Below are positions 24,887-32,850 of a DNA stretch of 64,000 bases, piece after piece (the first letter of the stretch is position 1; each line of letters opens with the position of its first letter). The translations under genes and the position numbers were made by a program. The DNA lies in IMG/VR virus record IMGVR_UViG_3300046318_000165, positions 1 through 64,000 of that record; one strand, 5' to 3'. This DNA comes from a virus. Under the pieces are notes generated by a model. It was not told the origin of the DNA and did not search any database. It saw only the letters and a program-made list of their open reading frames with translations.

Positions 24887-25162
24887 ATGGTAAAGTCTAA
24901 AAAGCACCGTCAAGAGTGTGCTTTAGTATTAGAACAGATGCACCTTCTCAAGGAGAAGCGTGGATGTTATGACTGCCGAAACAAGTATCCACACTATGTG
25001 TTAGAGTTTGACCATAGACCAGGGGAAGTTAAAATAGATAATGTTACTCGTGTTCTAAAGAACTATGGCATAGAAATGGCTTGGAAAGAAGTAGCCAAGT
25101 GTGATGTAGTATGTTCGAACTGTCATAAGATTAGAACTTATGCAAGAGAACACAATATTTAA
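24887..25162 (+). CDS. HNH endonuclease-like protein
   Basis: 91 aa from ATG 24887 (TGG-TATAAT 24874-24879, so nearly leaderless). CYDCRNKYPHYVLEFDHRPGE and CDVVCSNCHKIRT give the CxxC...DH...CxxCH pattern of zinc-ribbon HNH nucleases. Could be a free-standing homing-type nuclease next to the tRNAs. Confidence 0.72.
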   Translation: MVKSKKHRQECALVLEQMHLLKEKRGCYDCRNKYPHYVLEFDHRPGEVKIDNVTRVLKNYGIEMAWKEVAKCDVVCSNCHKIRTYAREHNI

Positions 25163-25320
25163 TCATCGTCTGCTAGACGCTCATAAGCCCAACCAAGAAC
25201 AGTTGCTGCAATAATATCATTGGCTTTATCTTTTTCCATAATTAGATTACGAAGCTTTGCAAAGAAAATAATTCTTTGATCATCTAAACCTTGTTGATAA
25301 AGTTCAGGAATGTTATCCAT
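25159..25320 (-). CDS. small acidic protein, 53 aa
   Basis: Leaderless: TGA-TATAAT on the minus strand (25332-25327), 6 nt, ATG. Helical protein with DNIPELYQQGLDDQRIIFFAK; no family recognised. Confidence 0.6.
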   Translation of the reverse strand: MDNIPELYQQGLDDQRIIFFAKLRNLIMEKDKANDIIAATVLGWAYERLADDD

Positions 25321-25339
25321 TCACTAATTATATCAGTTA

Positions 25340-25954
25340 TTATGAAGCAGAAATGTATGAACCATTGATATAGAATCTACTTGCAGTAGTTAATGTATCT
25401 GGAGCACCTTGCTTAAATTGCTGTTCAATAACTGCTTGGTTTGCTGGTCCAGCCTTTAAATAATGTAGATCAAGTGATGTTGAGTTTGGAAGATGATCTG
25501 CAACAAGAATGTGGTGTCCTGCAACATCTGGATCTTCTGCTGGATTTACCCAAAGCCAGGAATGGAAGTGGTTTGATGTACCAGCAAGAGGAGCATAAGG
25601 AAGTTCAACCTTATATTGACCTGTTCCAAAATTTGTAACGGTAGTTAGATCAACAGCAATCCAGAATGTAACCATTTGTCCAAATTTAGTATAGTATGAG
25701 TTATAAGTTGGATAGGTTGTACTAGTTCCAGTAAAAGCTAGTCCTGTAGCTGAAAATGTAGGGGACCATCTTGTTGATGTTGGTAATGCTGGAATATCAC
25801 CAATAGTAGCAATTGTATTATTTGGATTTGAAGAATCATCTATAAAACTTCCACCAGAACCTGCTAGAGTAATTTTTCCACCAGAGAGTGCTGTAATGCT
25901 TATGTCTCCATAAGCAAATAAACTAGATTGAGAAGAAGGAGAGAATCTAGCCAT
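25340..25954 (-). CDS. putative tail/receptor-binding structural protein, 204 aa
   Basis: Ser/Thr/Gly-rich with beta-strand patterns (GKITLAGSGGSFID, RWSPTFSATGLAFTGT, RFYINGSYISAS), like minor tail or appendage proteins. Overlaps the upstream 84-aa gene by one base. Confidence 0.55.
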   Translation of the reverse strand: MARFSPSSQSSLFAYGDISITALSGGKITLAGSGGSFIDDSSNPNNTIATIGDIPALPTSTRWSPTFSATGLAFTGTSTTYPTYNSYYTKFGQMVTFWIAVDLTTVTNFGTGQYKVELPYAPLAGTSNHFHSWLWVNPAEDPDVAGHHILVADHLPNSTSLDLHYLKAGPANQAVIEQQFKQGAPDTLTTASRFYINGSYISAS

Positions 25955-26229
25955 TATTTACCAGTCTCCAGGTGAGCACGAAGAACTGCTACGTATGTGC
26001 CATTTTGATCAGTAGTAACATAAAGATCATCCTGACCAGATAGTTCAATAGAGAATGCAGTTCCTGCATCGATGCGGTATCCGAAGTCTTCACTATTTAC
26101 TCCAGCACCTCCAATATAAATTGGAAAAGAGTTGATATTTTGAATAGTGATATCAAAGCCAGAATCAAGTCCAGCTGTTAGGTTCTGAACATTGCCAGAC
26201 ATTAGGTAGTACAAATTATGTGTAATCAT
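25954..26229 (-). CDS. putative small structural protein, 91 aa
   Basis: Start at ATG 26229, 6 nt after TATAAT on the minus strand (26241-26236): leaderless. Beta-rich (DITIQNINSFPIYIGG, YRIDAGTAFSIEL). Paired with the 204-aa gene downstream; perhaps a head-decoration or tail appendage pair. Confidence 0.58.
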   Translation of the reverse strand: MITHNLYYLMSGNVQNLTAGLDSGFDITIQNINSFPIYIGGAGVNSEDFGYRIDAGTAFSIELSGQDDLYVTTDQNGTYVAVLRAHLETGK

Positions 26230-26261
26230 ACTTCTATTATACACTAGATGTATAATTAATC

Positions 26262-26939
26262 ATGCAAGTTTTACTAAATACATCAAATACAAAAGCAGTA
26301 ATGTTTGATAAACAAACTGATATTGTATTTCTATCTTTTACAAGTTTATTAGGTGATGACTTTGATCCAAATGATGACGAACAAACTTTTATGGATTTTA
26401 AATCACTTTCATCATCATACACAACAATCTATATTACAGATAAAACAATGTCCTGGGCAAATAATGTTGAGTGGGAATTATTAGCAAAAACTATAAAACC
26501 ATATATTGACAACAAATATGTAGTTGCTATTGGATTATCTATGGGGGCATTTAATGCAATCATAAGTTCTAATTTTATTAATATAAATAGAGTTGTAGCT
26601 TTTAATCCACAATATACAATTAATACCAGGATATTTCCTAAAACAGGATATGCTCAATGGGCAAAGAAAATACGAAGGTGGAGATTTCCAACAGTACTTT
26701 ATGGATTCAAAAAACATACAGAGTATATAGTGGTTGTTGGAGAGATAGATATTGGAGATACAATGTTCTTACACAAGTTTCCAAAGTCAGTTAATATAGT
26801 TAATTTTGGAGAACATTATGGACATAATCTTCCTAAAGATTTAAAAGATAGAGGAGTTCTACAATCTTTTTTAAGTTTAGTTGCAGATCAAGATATATCT
26901 GAAATATATAAGTTTAGAGATTTGCACTCTACTTATTAA
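26262..26939 (+). CDS. alpha/beta hydrolase-like protein
   Basis: 225 aa, leaderless (TATAAT 26251-26256). AIGLSMGAFNA is the nucleophile elbow GxSxG, VVVGEIDIGDT contains a plausible acid position and GEHYGHNLP the His. Predicted esterase or peptidase; substrate unknown. A rare enzyme type in phages; it might trim host surface glycans or esters. Confidence 0.6.
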   Translation: MQVLLNTSNTKAVMFDKQTDIVFLSFTSLLGDDFDPNDDEQTFMDFKSLSSSYTTIYITDKTMSWANNVEWELLAKTIKPYIDNKYVVAIGLSMGAFNAIISSNFININRVVAFNPQYTINTRIFPKTGYAQWAKKIRRWRFPTVLYGFKKHTEYIVVVGEIDIGDTMFLHKFPKSVNIVNFGEHYGHNLPKDLKDRGVLQSFLSLVADQDISEIYKFRDLHSTY

Positions 26940-27303
26940 AGATGTCCCAGGTTTGCCAACTCTTGTCAATCGTGGCTGGATCTTTTGTGGGAATTCCGTA
27001 TTTGCTATAAGCACGTCTTGCACCAGGATTATCATCAATGGCTAGAGATACCTTTGCATTAAGGCGAGAAGCTACTTCAGACTTGTGCTTGTTGGAGTCC
27101 CTAGTTCCATATGGATTCATAATCAAACGGCTGTAGTGGACTCCAGCAGCTTGTAGTGCTGCTACTGTTCTTGCTCTTTGTGATTCTGGTCTACCAGTTA
27201 CAATAACCTTTTCACCCTTCTGAGCATTAAGCCAATCAATGACATGCCTAATAGGCTGAGTTCCATTTCTTAGCAGGGTATCGTCAATGTCGCAAATAAT
27301 CAT
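26929..27303 (-). CDS. HAD-family phosphatase (PNKP-like 3' phosphatase)
   Basis: 124 aa from ATG 27303 (RBS AAAGGATT). MIICDIDDTLLRNG (DxDxT), VIVTGRPESQR (second motif T) and AIDDNPGARRAY (acidic fourth motif) are HAD motifs as in T4 Pnk phosphatase domains. No kinase domain is present, so it may repair 3'-phosphate nucleic-acid ends or dephosphorylate metabolites. Confidence 0.78.
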   Translation of the reverse strand: MIICDIDDTLLRNGTQPIRHVIDWLNAQKGEKVIVTGRPESQRARTVAALQAAGVHYSRLIMNPYGTRDSNKHKSEVASRLNAKVSLAIDDNPGARRAYSKYGIPTKDPATIDKSWQTWDIFNK

Positions 27304-27383
27304 TCGTAATCCTTTAAGTATTCGCAAACACTACAAGTGCCATTGCATTCTTCACAGGTTGATGATTGTTCTTGTTTGCTCAT
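27300..27383 (-). CDS. tiny cysteine-rich protein, 27 aa
   Basis: Leaderless: TGG-TATAAT on the minus strand (27394-27389), 5 nt, ATG. Two CxxC groups (CEEC, CSVC). Its TGA overlaps the HAD gene start as ATGA, so it may serve as a coupled leader peptide or a zinc micro-protein. Confidence 0.5.
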   Translation of the reverse strand: MSKQEQSSTCEECNGTCSVCEYLKDYE

Positions 27384-27417
27384 ACTATATTATACCACTT
27401 ATGATATACTTGAATAT

Positions 27418-27603
27418 ATGAATTGTTTAACATGTAATAATCCTATGGTAGAGATTTGGTATGGTATTCCCACATGGGGAGAGATTGAGTTATCTAAAAT
27501 GGAGCGTCTAGTTCTTGGCGGTCCAAAGAAAAAGGAATATACTCACTACTGCTTTACTTGTCAAGAAACATATCCAGAAATAGAAGTGCCCTATCACGAT
27601 TAG
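27418..27603 (+). CDS. zinc-binding protein, 61 aa
   Basis: Leaderless: TGA-TATACT (27405-27410), 7 nt, ATG. Cysteine pairs CLTC and CFTC flank WYGIPTWGEIEL...GGPKKKEYTHY. No catalytic motif. Confidence 0.65.
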   Translation: MNCLTCNNPMVEIWYGIPTWGEIELSKMERLVLGGPKKKEYTHYCFTCQETYPEIEVPYHD

Positions 27604-27713
27604 ACGTGACAGGGACACTGACATTTAATTTTGTCTGTTGGTGTTTCTACAATACAGTCTTTATGATAACCATCTGAGCACCAACCTAATTTAAATATCT
27701 TTGGCTTACTCAA
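27600..27713 (-). CDS. small cysteine-rich protein, 37 aa
   Basis: TTG start overlapping the upstream TAA (TTGAGTAAG). C and H residues (WCSDGYHKDC, CQCPCH) suggest metal binding. Ends overlapping, tail to tail, the stop of the plus-strand gene. Confidence 0.45.
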   Translation of the reverse strand: MSKPKIFKLGWCSDGYHKDCIVETPTDKIKCQCPCHV

Positions 27714-27885
27714 TATTATTGCTTGATCTATTTACTCCAGTAATATAGCCATTCTTCCAGGCTTCTACTTCTTCTAGTGTAGGCTCTTTCTCAAGAGTAC
27801 TAAACCAATTTTCCATATCAATCTTTGCCTTGCGTCTAAAGCTTGCAAGTATACGCTCTTGCTTACGCTTATCAGATCTTCCCAT
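27706..27885 (-). CDS. small basic protein, 59 aa
   Basis: Basic N-terminal helix (GRSDKRKQERILASFRRKA) and an acidic C-terminal helix. It overlaps the upstream gene end by 14 nt. No family recognised. Confidence 0.55.
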   Translation of the reverse strand: MGRSDKRKQERILASFRRKAKIDMENWFSTLEKEPTLEEVEAWKNGYITGVNRSSNNIE

Positions 27886-28066
27886 TGATAATATCCTTTA
27901 CCTCTTGAATGTTTATTGACTTTCTATATTCCCCACCACTGGCAGCAGCTGCACGATTTAAAAGTATTTTGTTTAGCTCAATAACAATATCTCGTGCTAA
28001 GTCTTTTCTTCCCAGTTGATAGGATTTGTCTAAATATGCTTTAGCAGTTTGCTCTTCTATTTCCAT
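27872..28066 (-). CDS. small helical protein, 64 aa
   Basis: Leaderless from a near-perfect promoter: TTGACA (28101-28096), 17-nt spacer, GATAAT (28078-28073), 6 nt, ATG. Helix-rich; no family recognised. Confidence 0.6.
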   Translation of the reverse strand: MEIEEQTAKAYLDKSYQLGRKDLARDIVIELNKILLNRAAAASGGEYRKSINIQEVKDIINGKI

Positions 28067-28072
28067 GTATTA

Positions 28073-28133
28073 ATTATCCCATAAAGTGTAGTCTATGTCA
28101 AGTATTGACAACCTATGATTTATAATGTACAAT
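28073..28133. promoter_or_regulatory. divergent promoters with back-to-back -35 boxes
   Basis: The minus promoter (TTGACA 28101-28096, GATAAT 28078-28073) and the plus promoter (TTGACA 28105-28110, TACAAT 28128-28133) both have 17-nt spacers. Their -35 boxes form the palindrome TGTCAA-GTA-TTGACA, so one regulator or polymerase could exclude the other. Confidence 0.7.
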
Positions 28134-28139
28134 TTACTT

Positions 28140-28286
28140 ATGAATAATTTTGAATCAAAGAATGTGCCAACATCTTATAAGCTGCTAATTGAAGGCAAGG
28201 AAGTTTCTGTGCCTGAAGATGAGTTTGCAATAGTAAGAATGTATCTTATTTCTAATCGGATTGAGTTCGAAATTTTAGAGGGCTGA
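28140..28286 (+). CDS. small acidic protein, 48 aa
   Basis: Leaderless, ATG 6 nt after the -10 box. MNNFESKNVPTSYKLLIEGKEV..., no family recognised. Confidence 0.55.
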   Translation: MNNFESKNVPTSYKLLIEGKEVSVPEDEFAIVRMYLISNRIEFEILEG

Positions 28287-28312
28287 AAGCTCGGCGGTAG
28301 GAATACCCATGC

Positions 28313-28341
28313 TTGACAAGCAAGCAAGTATCAAGTATAAT
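28313..28341 (+). promoter_or_regulatory. sigma-70-type promoter
   Basis: TTGACA (28313-28318), 17-nt spacer, TATAAT (28336-28341), followed by RBS AGGAGAT and the ATG at 28373. It drives the plus-strand small-gene operon to about 31972. Confidence 0.82.
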
Positions 28342-28372
28342 TAATATATAAGGTCCATTAAACAGGAGATGT

Positions 28373-28861
28373 ATGCAAACCTTTCTACCATATGCCAGTT
28401 TTACTAAGACTGCAGAAGTTCTAGACAACAAACGACTCAATAAGCAAATACTTGAATGCTACCAAATTCTTAAGGTGCTATCTAGTGACGATCCTCATGC
28501 TGGATGGCGTAATCACCCTGCTGTAAAGATGTGGCGTGGTTTTGAGATGGGTCTATATCAGTATGCTATGGTTATGGTAGCAGAGGCTAACAGACGTGGC
28601 ATCAAGACAGAGAACAATGTTCGTAATCTAGAAGAACTTAATGACAGAGCCTACATGGATTGGGGCTATGGTCTTCCTTTCTGGATGGACGACAAGAAGA
28701 TTATGGCTAAGGTAACTACTACCCACAAAGCTAACCTATATCGTAAAGATAGCATTTATTATGCTGACTTCGTAAAGGCGGTAGTATCTAAGAACAACGA
28801 GCCTTGTTGCGAACGTTGTCAATACTACTGGGTAACACACAATACTAAGGAGACTGTATGA
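28373..28861 (+). CDS. Pyr_excise/MSMEG_6728-like DNA repair protein
   Basis: 162 aa. MQTFLPYASFTKTAEVLDNKRLNKQILECYQILK with GWRNHPAVKMWRGFE matches the pyrimidine-dimer DNA glycosylase superfamily, specifically the MSMEG_6728-like branch known from actinobacteria. Two late CxxC-like pairs (CCERC) are present. Likely base-excision of UV photoproducts, useful in sunlit water. Confidence 0.72.
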   Translation: MQTFLPYASFTKTAEVLDNKRLNKQILECYQILKVLSSDDPHAGWRNHPAVKMWRGFEMGLYQYAMVMVAEANRRGIKTENNVRNLEELNDRAYMDWGYGLPFWMDDKKIMAKVTTTHKANLYRKDSIYYADFVKAVVSKNNEPCCERCQYYWVTHNTKETV

Positions 28862-29094
28862 AAAGCAGTGAACGTATGAATGACTATACATATAGATTTA
28901 ACGAATATACAATATCTATTGTTCTTAGTGACTATAGTCTTGTAAATGCCGAGGCAGTTGAGAGCAATCCATATATTCTAGAGTTTGCTAAGGATAATTT
29001 TTTAAAGCGACTACAGTCTCATGTAGCTAATATGACTACTGACGACCTTTATGTAACTGCCCCACTTACTTATGGAGATGAAATAAATGATTAG
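28858..29094 (+). CDS. hypothetical protein, 78 aa
   Basis: ATG overlaps the upstream TGA. Soluble mixed fold; no family recognised. Confidence 0.6.
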   Translation: MKSSERMNDYTYRFNEYTISIVLSDYSLVNAEAVESNPYILEFAKDNFLKRLQSHVANMTTDDLYVTAPLTYGDEIND

Positions 29095-29275
29095 TTATAG
29101 CAAGGCTGAAGCAGTTGGTAAGATTGTTATTGATTTTATTAATGCAGGGTATCAGGTAAAGTTTGATGCCCCTGCTATTGGCAAAAGTGATGGACACTTT
29201 ATACATTTTAGTGCTATCGATGAACTAAACAATACTAAGAATTTTGATATTTACGATTATATAAAGAAGGATTAA
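29087..29275 (+). CDS. hypothetical protein, 62 aa
   Basis: Overlaps the previous gene by 8 nt. No motif recognised; helix followed by strands. Confidence 0.58.
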   Translation: MISYSKAEAVGKIVIDFINAGYQVKFDAPAIGKSDGHFIHFSAIDELNNTKNFDIYDYIKKD

Positions 29276-29276
29276 A

Positions 29277-29570
29277 ATGACTATTTATTATATAAAGCAA
29301 GACAATACCATATGGGGTTGTGGAGAACCAGGATGTTGCGGTGAATGGCAAGAAGAGATCGATGAATCATTTGTAGAATGTACCTGCTCTGATATCAAAT
29401 ATGATATGAATGAACATCTACAATCATGTGCTGGTGGCGGACCTGTTTTAAAATGGCGTGAAGCAAAACGTCTTGAGGCTTTAGCTTTTAACCGTGGTAA
29501 AGATGATGGTTCATCTGAGGGATGGTTCAATGGTATTCAGTATCAGAAAAGGCAGGGAGAGAACAAGTGA
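29277..29570 (+). CDS. cysteine-rich protein, 97 aa
   Basis: CGEPGCCGEWQ and CTCSDI..CAGGG clusters in the N-terminal half suggest zinc binding; the C-terminal half is an acidic helix with RGKDDGSSEGWFNG. Its TGA overlaps the GTG start of the next gene. Confidence 0.6.
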   Translation: MTIYYIKQDNTIWGCGEPGCCGEWQEEIDESFVECTCSDIKYDMNEHLQSCAGGGPVLKWREAKRLEALAFNRGKDDGSSEGWFNGIQYQKRQGENK

Positions 29571-29827
29571 GCGATTACATTCCTAGAACTGCTGATGTTC
29601 GTGACGCTTATAGCAGTGAGAGCAGTGATGGCACTTATGCAAACCGAATGTTTGACGCTTGGTTGGCACGATACAAAGCCAAGGTTGTTGCCAAGACTGA
29701 GGAACGCATTATCAAACTGCTAGAAACGCATGTTCACGATGAAACTTGCTCAGAGGCTGATAGTTCTCGTGCATACCAAGCAGGGTTTGAACACGGCATC
29801 GCTCTTATCAAAGGAGAGAACAAGTGA
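29567..29827 (+). CDS. small protein of the 'ALIKGE' series, 86 aa
   Basis: GTG start coupled to the previous TGA (GTGA). Contains EERIIKLLETHVH and ends IALIKGENK. The DNA of this end (TTATCAAAGGAGAGAA) also forms the RBS of the next gene. Similar units follow at 29824 and 30012. Confidence 0.62.
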   Translation: MSDYIPRTADVRDAYSSESSDGTYANRMFDAWLARYKAKVVAKTEERIIKLLETHVHDETCSEADSSRAYQAGFEHGIALIKGENK

Positions 29828-30015
29828 GTGAACCTTGTGTGCTATGTGCAGATTACGAAGAAGGCGGAATGCTTGCAGAGCGTGAACGCATTATCAAACT
29901 GCTAGAAAAGCAATACGATAACAAAGATGAAAACGGCAAGTCTATTTATCAACGCCACATGCCTGAGTGTTGTAACTGCGATGTTATCGCTCTTATCAAA
30001 GGAGGGAACGAGTGA
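29824..30015 (+). CDS. small protein of the 'ALIKGE' series, 63 aa
   Basis: GTG start coupled to the previous stop. Shares ERERIIKLLEKQ and the C-terminal VIALIKGGNE with its neighbours and has CVLC and CCNC cysteine pairs. Confidence 0.62.
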   Translation: MSEPCVLCADYEEGGMLAERERIIKLLEKQYDNKDENGKSIYQRHMPECCNCDVIALIKGGNE

Positions 30016-30320
30016 GCGACTACCGCAGACTACGAGTTGCTGTTCCGCCAAAGCAACAGGGGATAGGTATTGCTAGCGACCTAGCAACTTCACCGATTGA
30101 ATTTGAAGTAATTGAGTTTGAGCATTGGGATGGCGTGTGGCGTTGTGTTGAGTGCCAAGAGCCGTATGGCTATACCGAACCCACTGACCCACAAAACTTG
30201 CTCTTGCTACATCTAGACAACCACCGAGCCAATCAAAAAGAAAAGGCAGACCAGAAGAAGATTCTTGCCATTCTGAACGAGGCTTACCGCCAAATCGCTC
30301 TTATCAAAGGAGAGCAATGA
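30012..30320 (+). CDS. small protein of the 'ALIKGE' series, 102 aa
   Basis: GTG start coupled to the previous stop. One CxxC (WRCVECQEPYGY), long helix, and the shared end QIALIKGEQ with an embedded RBS for the next gene. Confidence 0.62.
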   Translation: MSDYRRLRVAVPPKQQGIGIASDLATSPIEFEVIEFEHWDGVWRCVECQEPYGYTEPTDPQNLLLLHLDNHRANQKEKADQKKILAILNEAYRQIALIKGEQ

Positions 30321-30547
30321 AGATATTTAAATGGCGATTACGTCTAATCCAAAAGGGATATGACTTAGGATGGAAGCATGGATACGAAGCTGGTATGAGC
30401 GAACATCACAAACAGATTGTGGATCTGCTCAACAAAAACATTGAAGATATTGACTGGGGTAAAGAAGAACCATTCAAGCTAAGAGAAGTAGTCCCATTGG
30501 TAAAACAATATAAAGCGGAGCTTGACCAAATAGGATGGAACAAATGA
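30317..30547 (+). CDS. hypothetical protein, 76 aa
   Basis: ATG overlaps the previous TGA. Contains GYDLGWKHGYEAGMSEHH, a Gly/His helix seen also in neighbouring genes (RGIEAGKQ, EGFDAGERD). Function unknown. Confidence 0.6.
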   Translation: MKIFKWRLRLIQKGYDLGWKHGYEAGMSEHHKQIVDLLNKNIEDIDWGKEEPFKLREVVPLVKQYKAELDQIGWNK

Positions 30548-30639
30548 TAATCTGTAATGGTAATGACTCCACTTGGTTTATCGTAATAATGTCTATATGG
30601 GCAGTTATAGGAATATCACTAACATTTTTTAGGAAGTAA
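30544..30639 (+). CDS. single-pass membrane micro-protein, 31 aa
   Basis: ATGA overlap with the previous stop; one hydrophobic helix (WFIVIMSIWAVIGISLTFF) and a basic end. The TAATG overlap continues the chain. Confidence 0.5.
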   Translation: MIICNGNDSTWFIVIMSIWAVIGISLTFFRK

Positions 30640-30701
30640 TGGAAGAACCAGAAGAGCAACATCCACCAGAGAGATTCAGAGATAAGGCACAAGGAGAATA
30701 A
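30639..30701 (+). CDS. acidic micro-protein, 20 aa
   Basis: Short ORF overlapping stops and starts on both sides; AAGGAGAA inside its end is the RBS of the next gene. It may simply carry translational coupling. Confidence 0.35.
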   Translation: MEEPEEQHPPERFRDKAQGE

Positions 30702-30982
30702 TGAATATTGAAGTAAACATAGATGATCTTGATAACGATGCATATTTTCGGGGCATTGAGGCAGGAAAGCAAATGGAACGTGAACGTAATAAAGATATTT
30801 TACAAGAATTAGAAGTATTGTCTGAAATCATTATTAAGCATGAAGATAGAATTGATGAATTAGAGATGATTGTAAAGCGATGGACCGAACATCAATCATT
30901 TCCACCAAAGATTGTGATTACACCAGCAACTAATGGACCAGATATGCGTAAGGTTTTTCCTTGGACAGGAATTTATAACTAA
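30701..30982 (+). CDS. coiled-coil protein, 93 aa
   Basis: Acidic N-terminus, long amphipathic helix (ERERNKDILQELEVLSEI...). TAATG overlap with the next gene. No family recognised. Confidence 0.6.
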   Translation: MNIEVNIDDLDNDAYFRGIEAGKQMERERNKDILQELEVLSEIIIKHEDRIDELEMIVKRWTEHQSFPPKIVITPATNGPDMRKVFPWTGIYN

Positions 30983-31245
30983 TGGCTAATCCAGATTATG
31001 TGCCAGAAACCAAAGTAGTACTGGCTAGTTATATCCATAGTAATTTTATTACTCGTATGGGATTTGATAACACTAGTGATATCTATGCAGCAGAATTTGA
31101 TCGTTGGCTAAATAAACTTAAAGCTGATATTTGGGCAGAAGGATTTGATGCTGGAGAGCGTGATGTTTGGGAACACCAACATGGTGAAGCAGATGAAAAT
31201 TGGGATAAGGATTGTATTCCTAATCCATATAAGGAGAAACAATGA
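30982..31245 (+). CDS. hypothetical protein, 87 aa
   Basis: Contains AEFDRWLNKLKADIWAEGFDAGERDVWEHQHG, resembling FDAWLARYKAKV of the 29567 gene, so it is probably a distant paralogue. Function unknown. Confidence 0.6.
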   Translation: MANPDYVPETKVVLASYIHSNFITRMGFDNTSDIYAAEFDRWLNKLKADIWAEGFDAGERDVWEHQHGEADENWDKDCIPNPYKEKQ

Positions 31246-31562
31246 GTTACCATATAGTCTATGATCCAGTTACAGGAAAAATTATTGAGCAATATGAACA
31301 GGATGAAGTGAAAGAGCTAGATCAGTCACAAACTTTATATGAATTGGGTATTATTCACGAACGTGAACGCATACTTAAACTTTGGAATGATTGGTGCGAT
31401 TATTATGCTACTGTAACCATTGAAGAATTGTCTAAATCGGTTGCTGATGGAGAATGGAATTCAGAAACTTCCAGAGAGTATTTTATTAACCTTGTCAATA
31501 ATAAAGTATTTATAACATCTGCTCAAACTGAGCAACTAGCAAATGACCTATTTGAGGAATAA
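31242..31562 (+). CDS. hypothetical protein, 106 aa
   Basis: ATGA overlap with the previous gene. Contains GIIHERERILKLWNDWC, again like the ERERIIKLLE segment of the series. Function unknown. Confidence 0.6.
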   Translation: MSYHIVYDPVTGKIIEQYEQDEVKELDQSQTLYELGIIHERERILKLWNDWCDYYATVTIEELSKSVADGEWNSETSREYFINLVNNKVFITSAQTEQLANDLFEE

Positions 31563-31564
31563 TA

Positions 31565-31972
31565 ATGACTCCACTAGAAGAAGAAATAGTTAAACTAACA
31601 AATATCTGGATGCGTTTTGTAGGACAAGATCATCACAAGGATAGAGATGTGCACTGGTATGTCCAACAATATTTTTCTTATGGAGAAGCACCTTATTTCC
31701 AGGCATGGCATCATGGGTATATTGCTAATGATTTCGAGGGTACAAAGTGTACAACTCTTGAAGAAGCACAAGAAGAACTAAGAGATACACTCCTAGTAGA
31801 AATACACAAGGCTAAGATATGGGTTGGTCGTAATCTAGAAGAAATTAAAAAGCTAGAAGAAAGTGATAGTCAAGAACCTTTCTTTGGCAGCTCAGAAGAA
31901 TATAAAAGAATGCTTTGGGCTTTGAATGGAGAGTTTGAAAAACTTTCGGGGAATTTAAATGAAGCTTTGTAA
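31565..31972 (+). CDS. hypothetical protein, 135 aa
   Basis: Starts 2 nt after the previous stop. His-rich first half (GQDHHKDRDVHWYVQQYF) and helical second half. No family recognised. Confidence 0.62.
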   Translation: MTPLEEEIVKLTNIWMRFVGQDHHKDRDVHWYVQQYFSYGEAPYFQAWHHGYIANDFEGTKCTTLEEAQEELRDTLLVEIHKAKIWVGRNLEEIKKLEESDSQEPFFGSSEEYKRMLWALNGEFEKLSGNLNEAL

Positions 31973-32006
31973 TCCCTAGTATAAACAACTAATAGAAAGA
32001 ATACCT

Positions 32007-32126
32007 ATGTCAATAGATGATTTTAAATATATCCTATTTCCAGATAGGAAGTATGTCATTGGTGTTAATATAGAGGTTAGTGGACAAGACCTGATAACAG
32101 CTTATCTGGCATATACGAAAGACTAA
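32007..32126 (+). CDS. small protein, 39 aa
   Basis: MSIDDFKYILFPDRKYVIGVN..., preceded by a weak AGAAAGAA. Last plus-strand gene before the origin-like block. Confidence 0.42.
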   Translation: MSIDDFKYILFPDRKYVIGVNIEVSGQDLITAYLAYTKD

Positions 32127-32850
32127 ATACCCTGGACTTATCCACAAGTTATACACAGGTTTATTCACAGATAGATCTTACTGATAATAGTTTTTAATAA
32201 GGATAAGAGAGATTTGAGATGTTTATATGTGTAATAATACACCATATCATAACCCATTCGTAATGTCAAGCATTTTATTCCCATCTTAACCAAATTGTTA
32301 TCATATATTTTTATGCACAAAATCCCTGATTTATCCACATATTTCTATATTTATTGAGAATAATTATCAATAATAATATAAAAACATATAGAAACTATAA
32401 CAAAAACCCCATTTTCCTTATAAAAAGAATAGTTCTTTATAACCCTATAGTGTATTTGCTTATAGTTATACTAGGAACTAAGAATAATACCATATCAAAA
32501 ACCAGGGAAAAATAAAGCTCTATCGTAATGTATTATTACCATAGGTATTTTATATACTAGGGAGATTTGATACTACTTCGTAATACCCCTTCATAAAATC
32601 GGGGTATAGATAATCATTCATCGTAATATCCCTAGTATAAGATACAATAGTTACATAGGGAGATATACTACTTCTTGGGGATATATTTGTTATATCGTAA
32701 TACCTGGCAAAATAAACAAGGATCGTAATCTATTTAAATGAATAAACTTTCTGGGAAATTTTGATCGCTATCGTAATAATGTTTAATAGGATTTGCTACA
32801 GGTGGGTCGGGCACTGCCCCCCTCCGCAATGGAGGGAGACAGTTATCCTA
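32127..32850. other. gene-free AT-rich block: candidate replication origin
   Basis: 724 nt without a credible ORF between convergent gene sets. It contains five perfect DnaA boxes TTATNCACA in one orientation: 32138-32146, 32149-32157, 32161-32169, 32311-32319 and 32331-32339. A very AT-rich stretch (about 32340-32480) follows and could serve as the unwinding element. At least seven copies of (A/T)TCGTAAT lie between 32265 and 32780. The left end holds the GC-rich terminator of the leftward operon. Confidence 0.6.
32800..32836 (-). terminator. GC-rich hairpin ending the leftward operon
   Basis: CCTCC-GCAAT-GGAGG stem beside GGTCGGGC, directly after the stop of the gene at 32851. No long T tract. 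Confidence 0.5.
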
